Positions 36,923 through 46,116 of a stretch of 64,000 nucleotides of DNA are shown piece after piece. Below the pieces are notes generated by a model, which made no database searches, was not told the origin of the DNA, and worked only from the letters and a program-made list of their open reading frames with translations. The stretch is taken from the NCBI RefSeq assembly GCF_014200395.1, contig NZ_JACHBS010000001.1, positions 620,001-684,000 of the forward strand, read 5' to 3'. The translations under genes and the position numbers were made by a program. The first letter of the stretch is position 1. Every line of letters begins with the position of its first letter. This stretch comes from Microcella frigidaquae. GTDB taxonomy: Bacteria; Actinomycetota; Actinomycetes; Actinomycetales; Microbacteriaceae.

Positions 36923-38395
36923 TCAGTCCTCCGTGAAGGGGACGACCTCGCCCTCGATGGGGGCGGGCAACTCGATGACGCCGTCGACGAGCGACACGAT
37001 GGTGTTCCAGAAGCCGTCCGGGTGCTGCATGGCGTAGCCGGGCACGAGCCAGGCGTTACCGTCCGCGTCCCACATCAGCAGCAGCGTCGCCTCGGCGGTA
37101 TCCACGGTGACGGTGACCGTCTCCGGGGTCGGCTCGGGCATCGGCTCGGGCTCGATCGTCGGGTCGACGATGGGCTCCTCACCGGGCTCGGTCGGCTCCA
37201 CGACGGGCTCCTCACCCGGCTCGCCGGGGCTGGGTTCGCTCGTGCCGGGCTCAGTCGGCTCAGCCGGCTCGCTCGGCTCGATCGGCTCGCCCGGGTCGGT
37301 GGTGCCCGGCTCCTCGGCCGGCGACGAGACGGAGGTGTCCGGTCCGGCCATGCCGGCAGCGGCATCCCGGGCCACACCCGCCTCGGCGGCGAGGATGTTC
37401 ATGCCGCCCTGGTAGTCGGGGCCGCCGGCGCCGAACCAGCGCCAGTCGTCGAGCCGCTCGACCGCGTCGACGGCCGAGACCGTTCCGAAGGTGCCGCGGT
37501 CGACGACCTCGATCGCGTGACCGGAAGCCCAGGCGATCTCGCCGAGCGGGGTCCAGCCGATGCTGTAGTCGATGGCCGTGGCGATGCCGTCGACGGTGAG
37601 GCTGACCATCGCCATGGTCTGCCAGACGTCGGAGACGACCCGGACGTCGGAGGCGTCGACGTCGAGGCCGAGCGAGCCGAACAGGTCGGCGGCGAGCGCC
37701 GCGGCCTCGGTCTCGCTCGGGGCGAGCGACTCCTCCGCCGGGATCTCGGGCTGGATGCACTCCTCGAACTCCTCGAGCCCGTTCTCGGTCTCGTACTCGA
37801 CGAGCTCGCAGACCGGCTCGGGGTAGGCGGCGGGGTTGGTGTACCACCAGTTGCCGGTGCCGCTCCAGGTCACGCTGATGGAGGGGGCGGTGCCGTCCTC
37901 CGGGCCGACGATGTAGCTCGGCCACGCGGGGTCGAAGTACGAGGTCTCGACGACCTCTCCCGCCACGTCGAAGCGCTCGGCCAGGTCGGCAAGCAGGCCG
38001 TCGGCTGTGCCGACGCGCTGCAGCTGGTAGACGCTGCCGGCGCCGCCCGCGGTGCTGAGACCGGGGCCGGCGATGTAGTCGTAGTCGATCCACATCATCA
38101 TGCGCGCGTCCTCCGCCATGGCTCCGGCGGAGGCCGGACCGGCGGGGGCACCCGCGGCCGCCGCGAAGAGCGGGGCACGCGGCGCGAACGGGTTGGTGAC
38201 GACGAGGGAGCCCACGGCGACCACGGCGACAGCGGCGAGCGAAGCGCTCGCGACGCGGGTGGTGCGGCCGTGGTCGATGAGGCGGGGAGCGCGGCGGCCG
38301 GGGGCCCCCGCGACGAGCTCCGGCGACAGCGCCGGAGCATCGGTGCCGGCGGAACGCCGGAGGCGGTCGGTCAGATCGTCGGAGTGATCGTTCAT
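36923..38395 (-). CDS. Membrane-anchored extracytoplasmic protein cotranscribed with an ECF sigma factor
   Basis: 490 residues from ATG 38395. A cytoplasmic N-terminus of about 60 residues (MNDHSDDLTDRLRRSAG) precedes one membrane helix (TTRVASASLAAVAVVAVGSLVVTN) and a large outer domain with Trp-rich motifs (WIDYDYIAGPG, WSGTGNWWYTNP, WRWFGAGGPDYQGGM). A Glu/Pro/Thr repeat linker (about 330-420, EPTEPGEEP units) and a final domain follow. It starts 7 nt after the sigma gene stop. Context suggests an anti-sigma or sensor partner, but no zinc-binding anti-sigma motif (HxxxCxxC) is seen, so that role is inference. Confidence 0.8.
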   Translation of the reverse strand: MNDHSDDLTDRLRRSAGTDAPALSPELVAGAPGRRAPRLIDHGRTTRVASASLAAVAVVAVGSLVVTNPFAPRAPLFAAAAGAPAGPASAGAMAEDARMMMWIDYDYIAGPGLSTAGGAGSVYQLQRVGTADGLLADLAERFDVAGEVVETSYFDPAWPSYIVGPEDGTAPSISVTWSGTGNWWYTNPAAYPEPVCELVEYETENGLEEFEECIQPEIPAEESLAPSETEAAALAADLFGSLGLDVDASDVRVVSDVWQTMAMVSLTVDGIATAIDYSIGWTPLGEIAWASGHAIEVVDRGTFGTVSAVDAVERLDDWRWFGAGGPDYQGGMNILAAEAGVARDAAAGMAGPDTSVSSPAEEPGTTDPGEPIEPSEPAEPTEPGTSEPSPGEPGEEPVVEPTEPGEEPIVDPTIEPEPMPEPTPETVTVTVDTAEATLLLMWDADGNAWLVPGYAMQHPDGFWNTIVSLVDGVIELPAPIEGEVVPFTED

Positions 38396-38402
38396 ACCCT
38401 GT

Positions 38403-38942
38403 CTATGTCGCGGGCTGGGTCGATCTTTCACCCTCGGCAGAATCGGGCGCTGACTCGGCGTGCGCAGCGCTGAGCGCGGCAGCGAGCGCCTTCTTCGCGC
38501 GGTGCAGACGGATGCTCACCGCATTGGCCGAGGTGCCGAGCGCCACCGCGGCCTGGCTCACCGGCAGGTCGTCGAGCACCACGAGCGCGAGCACCTCGCG
38601 GTCGCGCGGGCCGATCGCCGCCCAGGCGCGGGCCAGCTCGGCGTCGGCGGTCACCAGCGACTCGGCCGAGGGCGCCGAGTCGGGCGCAGCGAGCAGCCCC
38701 AGCACCGAGGCACGGGCGGCGAGGCGGCGCCGGTGGTTGGCCACCTGGTAGGCGGCGATGCGGTACAGCCAGGGCAGCTCCTCCCCCGGTGCGACCTGCT
38801 CGCGCTTGCGCCAGGCGATGGCGAACACATCCGCGGCGAGGTCGTCGACGTCGTCGCGCGCGACGCGGCGGGCGAGGTAGCGGCTGACGGCGGGCAGGTG
38901 CTCGCTGTACACGGCGACGAAGGGCTCGACGGGCTCGGGCAT
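38403..38942 (-). CDS. ECF-type RNA polymerase sigma factor
   Basis: 179 residues from ATG 38942. Region 2: HLPAVSRYLARRVARDDVDDLAADVFAIAWRKREQVAPGEELPWLYRIAAYQVANHRRR, with the DDLAADVF and LPWLYRIA motifs. Region 4: IGPRDREVLALVVLDDLPVSQAAVALGTSANAVSIRLHRAKKAL. Neither candidate ATG (38942 or 38978) has a good ribosome site; the shorter begins MPEPVEPFVAVYSEH. It is divergent from the giant membrane protein gene, with only 82 bp between starts. Confidence 0.9.
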   Translation of the reverse strand: MPEPVEPFVAVYSEHLPAVSRYLARRVARDDVDDLAADVFAIAWRKREQVAPGEELPWLYRIAAYQVANHRRRLAARASVLGLLAAPDSAPSAESLVTADAELARAWAAIGPRDREVLALVVLDDLPVSQAAVALGTSANAVSIRLHRAKKALAAALSAAHAESAPDSAEGERSTQPAT

Positions 38943-39024
38943 GGGGTCATTCTGACGACGAAAGGCGTCAACAGGCATCCCAACGTTTCGGGTGTGTCGA
39001 TCGTCGCGCCGGTACGGTGGCCGC

Positions 39025-42000
39025 ATGAGCGACGCCACCCCCGATCGCGCCTGGGCCGGCCGCACGGTCTTCCCCCGCTCCACCGCCGAGCTGCGGTCGA
39101 CGACGACCTGCCCGGCCTGCCTCACGCCGCTGACCGCGACCGTCTGCACCAGCTGCGGCCTCGACCTGCGGCACCCGGCTGCGGCGGACCTCGCGACCTC
39201 CTCGGCGGCGATCGCCGATGCACTGGATGCCCGGCTCGACCTCATCGGACGCATCCGCCGCGAGACCGCCGCCGCGGTGTTCCCGGCGCCGGAGCCCGCG
39301 GCGGCCCCGGCTGCTGCGGCAGCGCCGGCCGTGCCCGACCGCGCCGTCGCGGCTCCGGCCGCTGCCGCTCAGGCCGCGCCGGCTCGGCCTGCGCCGGCTC
39401 AGCCTGCGCCAGCTCCGACCGGGCAGGCGGCGGGATCCGCGCGGGGCCGCTCGGGCATCCAGATCGCCCTCATCGTCGTCGGCATCACGCTGCTCTCGGT
39501 CTTCGCCGTGTTCGGCCTGGTGTACGCCTTCGTCACCTACGGGGCCGACGTGCGCATGGCGATCATCATCGGCGGCACGCTCGCCACGATGATTGCGGCC
39601 GGCGCGCTGGGGCGGCGGGGCCTGCGGTCGACCGCCGAGGGCGTCGCGGTGCTCGGCACCGTCATGCTGACGCTCGATGCGTGGGCGCTGCGGCTCAATG
39701 AGCCCGAGGGCCTCGGCGCGACCGACCCGGAGCTCTACTGGGGCATCGCCCTTCTGATCGTCGGCGCGACCGCCGCCGCGTGGGCACGCACCAGCCGCCT
39801 CGTCGCGCCGGGGGTGGCGGCGGCGGGCATCCTGCCCGTGGGAGCCGCGCTGCTGGTGGGGCAGATGATCGACAGCGCCACGCCCGTGACCGGCGCGGGC
39901 CTGTTCGCGGGCGCGATCGCCGGCCTCGTCGTGGCCGCCGTCGCCGGCGTCGCCGCACCCGACCAGCCCGGCGCCCGGCGAGCGTCCGCGATCGTCGCCC
40001 GATCGGCGGGCGCGGTGGCCGCGATGATCGCACTGGCCGCGATGATCGACCTCGACGCCGGAGCGCGGTTCACCCCCGTGCTCGCCGGCGGCCTCCTCAC
40101 CGGAGCGACCCTGCTGCACGTGATCGCTCTCACGCGCGGCCCGCTCGCGGCTCGCCGCGGGGCGAGCGGAGCCCTCATCGGCCTCGACCGTGCGACCCTG
40201 GCGGCGCTCGGTGCCGGTGCCGCCCTCGCTGCGATGGTCGGTGCCGTCGTCTCCGCCGCCCGGTTCGACCAGGAGCGGGTCGCCGTGAGCGCTCCCCTGC
40301 TGGCCGCCGTGCTCGTCGCCGTCGCCGCCGAGCAAGCCTGGCGACGACTGCCGCTCTCCTCCGCCGCGCGTACCGCCTCCGCCGCTGCAACCCTGACCGC
40401 AACGGCTCTCGCGGCTCTCGCGGGCGGCCTCGCCGCCATCGTCGGCGCCGGAGCCTTCCTCGAAGCGGCCACGCAGAGTCTCGAGACCCTGCCGCTCGGC
40501 CCCGGTGACCGCGTTGCCTCGGTCGAGACCGCCACGATCGCCGCCCTCGGCGCTCTCGCCGTGTCGCTCGGCATCATCGCCGCAGGCTGGGCCGCCCTCG
40601 GCGTGCTGGTGCGCCGCGCCCGGGCACTGACTGCGATCGCCGCGGTCGTGATCGTCGCGGCTGTGCCCCTCCTGCCCACCTGGTGGCTGGTGCTGGCCGT
40701 GCTCGCCCTGCTCGCGATCGGCGCGGCGGCCAGCGTGCCCGCCGTGCAGCGCATCGCCGACGCGGATGCCCGGCGCGCGCTCCTCGCCCTCTGCGCGCCG
40801 CTCAGCACGGGTGCGGCGATCGGCGCCGTGGCCATCAGCTGGGCCGTGCCGCGCGGGGCCGGCCTCGGACTCGCCGCCGCCCTCGTCGCGGTCGCGCTGG
40901 GGCGCGATGCCGTGCGCACCCCCGTGGTGCGGGCGGTGGCGACCGGCGGGGCCGCGGCGCTCGTGCTCGTCTCGGCCGCCCCGCTCGTCGCGGAGCTGCT
41001 GGTCACGGTGCAAGGCCTCACGATCAGCCGCGCCTCAACGGTGATCGCGGTCGCGGCCGTCATCATCGTCAGCGCCCAGCTCGGGCGGCTCTCCGTCATG
41101 GAGCGTCACACCGCGCAAACGGTCGCGGCCGGCGCGGCCGCGCTCGCCGCCCTGATCCCCGACCCGGCGCAGCCCGGCGGGGCGCTGCCCGGCGGCACGC
41201 TGCTCGACGAGGCGGCCGCACTGGCGCTCGGCATCGCAGCCCTCGCGCTCGTCGGGGCACGGGGTGAGCGGATGGCGCGGGTCGCAGCACGCATCCTGCT
41301 GCCCTTCGCGACCGCCCTCGCGGTCGCCCTCGCCGTGCGGGATCTCGCGAGCGGCACTCTCGGCCCGACGAGTCCCGGCGCAGCCTCGGGCCTCCCGCCC
41401 GCGGAGGCGGCGGCCGCCGCGGCTCTCGGAGCCCTGGCCGTCGTCGCCGCCGCGAGCCTGATGGCCGCGTCGCGCCCCGCCGCCCCCGACACCGGCACCC
41501 CCGCCACCGCCACAGCCACAGCCACAGCCACAGCCACCATCGTCGGCGCTCCGGACGGCGCTGCGGACGACGGTGGGGCACACGCCCGGCGCCGCCGCAC
41601 TCTGAGCGAACTGACCTCCGGCCCGGGCTCCGAGCGTCGCGCCGGCGACCTCGCCGTACTCGTCGCCGCCCTCGGCACCCTCAGCACCGGGCTGTCGGCG
41701 TCCGCCGAGGGCGCAGCCTGGGTGCCGCTGCTGCTCGCCGCTCTCGTGGTGCTCGTCGTCGCGATCAGCCGCGACGGGCTGGTCGGCGCGGCCTCACCCC
41801 GACGGCACCTCGGCTGGGTCGCGCTCGCGCTCGCCGCGGCTGCCCTGTGGACGCGCCTCGCGGCGAGCGACGTGACCGCCCCCGAGCCGTACACGCTTCC
41901 AGTCACGGGCGCTCTGCTGCTGATCGCCGCGGCCGCCCACCGGGCCGCCGGGCGCCGGACGGCCGGCGCGAGCACCGCCCCCGCCCGCAGCGTCGCCCCG

Positions 42001-42879
42001 CTCGTCGCGGCCGCGGCGGGGCTCGCCCTCCTTCCCTCCGCGCTGCACGAGCCCCTGACCGAGCCGCTGCGCGGTGCGCTCGTCGCGGTCGTCGCCATCG
42101 CGGCGCTCCTGGGCGGGATGCTCGCCCCCGCCCGCCTCGCCGAGCGCCTGCCCGGCATCGGCGCAGCGCTCGCGGCCGCCGGCGCCGCGACCCTCGCCCT
42201 CGGCTCGGTCGGTCACGCCCTCGCTCTCACCGCCGATGCCACGGGGGCGATCGACCGGCAGGCCGCTCCGCTCGCCGGCGGGGCGCTCGCCCACGCCGTG
42301 ATCACCGTTGCGCTGCCCGCCGCTCTCGCGGTGGTCGGCCAGCTGCTCGGCGAGGGGCGCGTCCGCGACGGCGTCGTGGGCGCGCTGCTCGGGTCCGCCG
42401 CGATTGCCGCGGTCTTGCTCGGCCAGCAGGGGGCCGTGGCGACGGTGGAGCTGGTGAGCGTGCCGGTCGCGGTAGCCGCGCTCGCGGTCGGCGCTCTCGC
42501 GCTCGCCGAGCGCCCGGCCGCCCGCAGCTGGCTGTGGCTCGCCCCGGGCATCGTGCTGCTGCTCGGCCCCTCGCTGCTCGCGATCGATGGCGCGGGAGAG
42601 CCGCTGTGGCGTGCGGTCGCCGTCGGGCTCGTCGCCGCCGGCGTGTTCGTGGGCGGCCTCGTCGGCCGCCTCCAGGCTCCGTTCGTGCTCGGCGGCGCCG
42701 CCCTGCTCGTGCACCTGCTCGTGCAGTCGTGGCCGCTGCTCGCGCAGGTCGGCCGTGCGGTGGAGTGGTGGCTCTGGCTCGGCCTCGCCGGCGTGCTGAT
42801 CGTCGCCGTCGCCGCCCGCTACGAGCGCCGGCTGCAGAACGCGCGCGATCTCGCGCGCCGCATCAGCGATCTGCGCTGA
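39025..42879 (+). CDS. Giant polytopic membrane protein with N-terminal zinc ribbon
   Basis: 1284 residues. An N-terminal zinc ribbon has Cys29, Cys32, Cys41 and Cys44 (CPAC and CTSC). An Ala/Pro linker (about 85-140) leads into some 30-35 hydrophobic helices with few charged loops. The pattern resembles the actinobacterial proteins annotated as SCO7613 C-terminal domain membrane proteins; no function is established. TACGGT lies 6 nt before ATG 39025 (leaderless). A GCCACA microsatellite at 41509 encodes an Ala-Thr run in a loop. A transport or lipid-handling role would be speculation. Confidence 0.8.
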   Translation: MSDATPDRAWAGRTVFPRSTAELRSTTTCPACLTPLTATVCTSCGLDLRHPAAADLATSSAAIADALDARLDLIGRIRRETAAAVFPAPEPAAAPAAAAAPAVPDRAVAAPAAAAQAAPARPAPAQPAPAPTGQAAGSARGRSGIQIALIVVGITLLSVFAVFGLVYAFVTYGADVRMAIIIGGTLATMIAAGALGRRGLRSTAEGVAVLGTVMLTLDAWALRLNEPEGLGATDPELYWGIALLIVGATAAAWARTSRLVAPGVAAAGILPVGAALLVGQMIDSATPVTGAGLFAGAIAGLVVAAVAGVAAPDQPGARRASAIVARSAGAVAAMIALAAMIDLDAGARFTPVLAGGLLTGATLLHVIALTRGPLAARRGASGALIGLDRATLAALGAGAALAAMVGAVVSAARFDQERVAVSAPLLAAVLVAVAAEQAWRRLPLSSAARTASAAATLTATALAALAGGLAAIVGAGAFLEAATQSLETLPLGPGDRVASVETATIAALGALAVSLGIIAAGWAALGVLVRRARALTAIAAVVIVAAVPLLPTWWLVLAVLALLAIGAAASVPAVQRIADADARRALLALCAPLSTGAAIGAVAISWAVPRGAGLGLAAALVAVALGRDAVRTPVVRAVATGGAAALVLVSAAPLVAELLVTVQGLTISRASTVIAVAAVIIVSAQLGRLSVMERHTAQTVAAGAAALAALIPDPAQPGGALPGGTLLDEAAALALGIAALALVGARGERMARVAARILLPFATALAVALAVRDLASGTLGPTSPGAASGLPPAEAAAAAALGALAVVAAASLMAASRPAAPDTGTPATATATATATATIVGAPDGAADDGGAHARRRRTLSELTSGPGSERRAGDLAVLVAALGTLSTGLSASAEGAAWVPLLLAALVVLVVAISRDGLVGAASPRRHLGWVALALAAAALWTRLAASDVTAPEPYTLPVTGALLLIAAAAHRAAGRRTAGASTAPARSVAPLVAAAAGLALLPSALHEPLTEPLRGALVAVVAIAALLGGMLAPARLAERLPGIGAALAAAGAATLALGSVGHALALTADATGAIDRQAAPLAGGALAHAVITVALPAALAVVGQLLGEGRVRDGVVGALLGSAAIAAVLLGQQGAVATVELVSVPVAVAALAVGALALAERPAARSWLWLAPGIVLLLGPSLLAIDGAGEPLWRAVAVGLVAAGVFVGGLVGRLQAPFVLGGAALLVHLLVQSWPLLAQVGRAVEWWLWLGLAGVLIVAVAARYERRLQNARDLARRISDLR
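41509..41538 (+). repeat. GCCACA hexanucleotide repeat inside the giant membrane protein gene
   Basis: Four GCCACA units and a final GCCACC encode alternating Ala-Thr in a cytoplasmic or outer loop. In-frame, so length changes would not break the gene. Confidence 0.85.
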
Positions 42880-42886
42880 CCGGCAG

Positions 42887-42916
42887 CGGGCCGCACCGAC
42901 GAGGGTGCGGGGCCCG
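42887..42916. terminator. Terminator hairpin between convergent genes
   Basis: GGGCCGCACC pairs with GGTGCGGGGCCC around a 6-nt loop, directly after the giant membrane protein stop. Confidence 0.5.
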
Positions 42917-42936
42917 GCGCAGGGCCAGGAACGGAG

Positions 42937-44454
42937 TCAGACCCCGACGGTCGCGAGGGCGCCCGCGCTGAGCGCGCGGTCGTGGTGTGTGACACGTCCG
43001 CCGAGCATCGTGAGCGCCACCGGCATGCGCCGCAACGTGTCGCCATCGGCCGCGAGCGGGTCGACGTCGAGGGCGATCAGGTCGGCGGGCTCGCCCAGGC
43101 CGACCAGGGTGCGCGTCGACGCGGTCAGCGCCTCGGTGATCGTGATCGCCTGCTCCGGGTGGAAGGCGGGGCGGGCGTCGCGGCTGCGGCTCGTGGCGGC
43201 CGCGATCGCCTGCCACGGGTCGAGCGGCGCGACCGGTGCGTCGGAGCCGAGCACGATGCGCGCGCCGGCGTCGAGCAGCGAGCGCAGCGCGAAGGCGCGG
43301 CCGGTGCGACCCGACCAGTAGTGCTCGGCGACGTCGCGGTCGTCCATCGCGTGCTCGGGCTGCACGCTCGCCGTCACGCCGAGCGCGGCGAATCGGCCGA
43401 AGTCGCTCTCGTGCACGAGCTGCGCGTGCTCGATGCGACCCCCGCGCCCGAGCTTGGCGAACACGTCCAGCGCGAGCTTGTTCGCGCCGTCGCCGATGGC
43501 GTGCACGGCGAGGTCGAACCCGGCCTCGCTCGCGCGGGCGAGCAGCGGGTGCAGGTCGCAGGGGGGAACGTTGAGGCGGCCGTAGGGCTCGGCGGGAGCA
43601 TCCGGATACGGGTCGCAGCAGTAGGCGGTGCGGGTGTTCAGCGAGCCGTCGGTGATGACCTTGAGCGGGCCGACCGCGACGGTGCCCGCGACGGGGGTTC
43701 CGCTGCGCAGGCCGAGCGCGATCGCCTGATCGAGGTGCTGCGGGTAGACGCCGAACTCGACGCGGAGAGCGTCGAAGCCGCGGGCGACGCGGCGGGCCCA
43801 GTCGTCGCGGTTCCAGCGCATCTCGAGGTCGACGATGCCGACCACGCCGCGCCGGGCCGCCTCGGCGGCGGCGTCGGCGACCCACTGGTCGAGCTCGTCA
43901 TCCGTGGTGCTGTCGAGGCGCGAGGTGAGGGCGAAGGCCGCGTCCTCGCGCAGCACGCCCTCATGGGCCTCGGCCGAGTCGCCGTCGACCCCGAAGTGAA
44001 CGAGGGCGGCGCTGTTGACCCAGACGCAGTGCACGTCGGCGCTGATCAGCACGATCGGCCGGTCGCTCGACACTTGGTCGAGCAGGGCGGCGGTCGGCGC
44101 GTCGGGCCAGAGCGCGTCGCGGAAGCCGACGCCGACGACGACCGCGTCGCGGGCCTCGCCGCTGCCGATGGCGGAGCGCACGATAGCCGCCGCCTCGGCC
44201 GCGCTCTCCGCGCCACCGAGGTCGATGCGGCGCCGGTGCTGCGCCCACTGGGTCATGTGCACGTGCTCGTCCCACAGGGCGGGCATGACGTGGCGGCCCT
44301 CGAGGTCGATCTCCCCCTCGACGAGCTCGTCGCCGCGGAGCTCGGCACCTCCCAGACCGGCGGGCAGGATGCCCACGATCACCCCGTCGTCGATCAGGAG
44401 GTCGATCGGCTCGTGGCCGCCGAGCGGACGCGCATTACGAATCGCGCGGATCAT
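42937..44454 (-). CDS. Amidohydrolase-family metal-dependent hydrolase (YtcJ type)
   Basis: 505 residues. The metal-binding motif is DEHVHMTQW (HxH), followed by the Amidohydro_3 pattern: VLISADVHCVWVNSAAL, FDLAVHAIGDGANKLALDVF, RIEHAQLVHESDFGRFAALGVTASVQPEHAMDD and IVLGSDAPVAPLDPW with the final Asp ligand. Relatives hydrolyse amides or formamides such as N-substituted formamides; the substrate is unknown. Its start overlaps the paiB stop by 20 bp, so it ends a coupled paiB/nei block. Confidence 0.88.
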   Translation of the reverse strand: MIRAIRNARPLGGHEPIDLLIDDGVIVGILPAGLGGAELRGDELVEGEIDLEGRHVMPALWDEHVHMTQWAQHRRRIDLGGAESAAEAAAIVRSAIGSGEARDAVVVGVGFRDALWPDAPTAALLDQVSSDRPIVLISADVHCVWVNSAALVHFGVDGDSAEAHEGVLREDAAFALTSRLDSTTDDELDQWVADAAAEAARRGVVGIVDLEMRWNRDDWARRVARGFDALRVEFGVYPQHLDQAIALGLRSGTPVAGTVAVGPLKVITDGSLNTRTAYCCDPYPDAPAEPYGRLNVPPCDLHPLLARASEAGFDLAVHAIGDGANKLALDVFAKLGRGGRIEHAQLVHESDFGRFAALGVTASVQPEHAMDDRDVAEHYWSGRTGRAFALRSLLDAGARIVLGSDAPVAPLDPWQAIAAATSRSRDARPAFHPEQAITITEALTASTRTLVGLGEPADLIALDVDPLAADGDTLRRMPVALTMLGGRVTHHDRALSAGALATVGV

Positions 44455-45067
44455 GGACTCTCCTCATCTCGCGGGCCAGGCCGGGGTGGGCGTACGGGCC
44501 CTCGCCCTCGAGCGCGGCGACGATACGGTCGACGACCTCGGGGGTCTTGTTCTGGCTGAGCTTGGCGCGCGCGTCGAATCGGGAGACGCGCAGTCGCACC
44601 CCGATCGTGCCGCGGGCGACACGACGAGAATACTCCGGGTCGAGGTGCAGGCCGCGCGGCTCGTCGACGTGCTGCTCGAAGTGGTTCGTGAGGTGATCGA
44701 GGGCCGCGATGTTCTCCTCGTCGCTGAGGATCTCGGGCGTGCCCCACAGGTGGGCGGTCACGTGGTTCCAGGTCGGGATGATGTCGCCGGGGGCGTACCA
44801 GCTGGGCGAGATGTAGCCGTGCGGGCCCTGCGCGATGAGCATCACCTCGTGCCGGCCGAGCTCGTGGGCGACCTCGTCGGGCCGCCCCAGGTGGCCGATC
44901 AGCACGATGTCGTCGCCCGTCGACGCCTCCTCATCGAGGAGGAAGGCGTAGTGCGAGGCGACCAGCCCGGCCGCGGTGTGCGACACGATCGTCAGCCACG
45001 GGTTCTCGCGGATCAGCCGGCGCACCTCCTCCGGGTCGGTCAGCAGGTAGTGCGGCGTGTGACGCAT
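44435..45067 (-). CDS. PaiB-family FMN-binding protein
   Basis: 210 residues. MRHTPHYLLTDPEEVRRLIRENPWLTIVSH opens the family, with HLGRPDEVAHELGRHEVMLIAQGPHGYISPSWYAPGDIIPTWNHVTAHLWG as the split-barrel FMN-binding core and KLSQNKTPEVVDRIV near the end. PaiB relatives are called negative transcriptional regulators, but the evidence for DNA binding is limited; a flavin-binding role is better supported. The ATG shares one base with the nei stop (TGATG). Confidence 0.9.
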   Translation of the reverse strand: MRHTPHYLLTDPEEVRRLIRENPWLTIVSHTAAGLVASHYAFLLDEEASTGDDIVLIGHLGRPDEVAHELGRHEVMLIAQGPHGYISPSWYAPGDIIPTWNHVTAHLWGTPEILSDEENIAALDHLTNHFEQHVDEPRGLHLDPEYSRRVARGTIGVRLRVSRFDARAKLSQNKTPEVVDRIVAALEGEGPYAHPGLAREMRRVHDPRDS

Positions 45068-46110
45068 CAGCGGCCCTCCTGGCAGCTCGGGCACCAGTAG
45101 AGCTTGCGCCCCGCGGCGATCTCGAGGGCGATATTCGTGCGGCAGATGCGGCACGGCAGGCCCTCGCGCTTGTAGACCCAGTGCCGGTCGGCCCGATTGC
45201 GCAGGGCAGCGCGGTAGCCCTGCTCGTCGAGGCCGTCCATGGTCAGCATCTGCCCGGTCTCGACGCCGACCCCGAGCAGGTAGACCCAGTCGCGCCAGAG
45301 GTCGCGCAGCAGCTCCGCCGGCAGCGACGAGCCCGGCGCGTGCGGGTCGAGTCGCGCCCGGAAGAGGATCTCGGCCCGGTACACGTTGCCGATGCCGCTC
45401 ACCACCGACTGGTCCATGAGCAGCAGGCCGATGGGCGTCCGGCGCCTCCGCACGCGCTCGACGAAGCGCTCCTCCCCCGCGCGCGGGTCGTCGACGAGCG
45501 GGTCGGGCCCGAGCGCGTCGATGACCGCCTGCACGCCGGCCGGGTCGAGCACCTCGCACGCGGTCGGCCCGCGCAGGTCGGCGACCGCCCGCTCGGTGAG
45601 CAGCCGCACGCGCACCTGGCCGATCGGCTCGGGCGGGAACCCCTCGAGGGCGGCGTCGTCGAGAACGCTCTCCTTCTCGGCTTCGGCCATGCGCAGACGC
45701 GTGCGGCGGGGGGCTCCGATCGAGGCGAGCGAGGATTCGTGCTCGCCGACGACCGTCGAGCGAGCATCCCGTGCCGCGTCAGCAGACGCCGCAGCGGCGT
45801 CAGCCTCCGTGCCCCGCTGGTTGGTCTGCCCCATGCGTCCGCCGGCCGAGCGCTGGGTGGCGTCCTGCGTCACAGAGCCAGCGAAGTCCCACGCGCCGTA
45901 GATGCCGAGGTGCACGCGCAGCCAGAGGGCGCCGTCGAACTCGAGGAACATCTGCTTGCCGACGGCCTTCGCATCGCTCATGGTGCGGCCGTCGAGTAGG
46001 GCCGCGCCGTCGGCGAAACGGCCCTGCGGCGAGCTGACGAGCACGCGCTCGCCGACGAAGTGCCGCGCGAACTGCCGCGCGATGCGATGAACGGAGTGGC
46101 CTTCGGGCAC
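45067..46110 (-). CDS. nei: Fpg/Nei-family DNA glycosylase (Nei2 type)
   Basis: 347 residues. Catalytic Pro2-Glu3 at the N-terminus (MPEGHSVHR), beta-hairpin Lys52 in AVGKQMFLEF, helix-two-turn-helix LLMDQSVVSGIGNVYRAEILFRARL and a C-terminal zinc finger (CRIC...CPSC). It excises oxidised bases. An insert of about 60 residues (about 85-145, rich in Ala, Gln and Arg, for example GGRMGQTNQRGTEADAAAASADAA) interrupts the N-terminal domain and is unusual for the family. Coupled to paiB. Confidence 0.92.
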   Translation of the reverse strand: MPEGHSVHRIARQFARHFVGERVLVSSPQGRFADGAALLDGRTMSDAKAVGKQMFLEFDGALWLRVHLGIYGAWDFAGSVTQDATQRSAGGRMGQTNQRGTEADAAAASADAARDARSTVVGEHESSLASIGAPRRTRLRMAEAEKESVLDDAALEGFPPEPIGQVRVRLLTERAVADLRGPTACEVLDPAGVQAVIDALGPDPLVDDPRAGEERFVERVRRRRTPIGLLLMDQSVVSGIGNVYRAEILFRARLDPHAPGSSLPAELLRDLWRDWVYLLGVGVETGQMLTMDGLDEQGYRAALRNRADRHWVYKREGLPCRICRTNIALEIAAGRKLYWCPSCQEGR

Positions 46111-46116
46111 GGCGCC

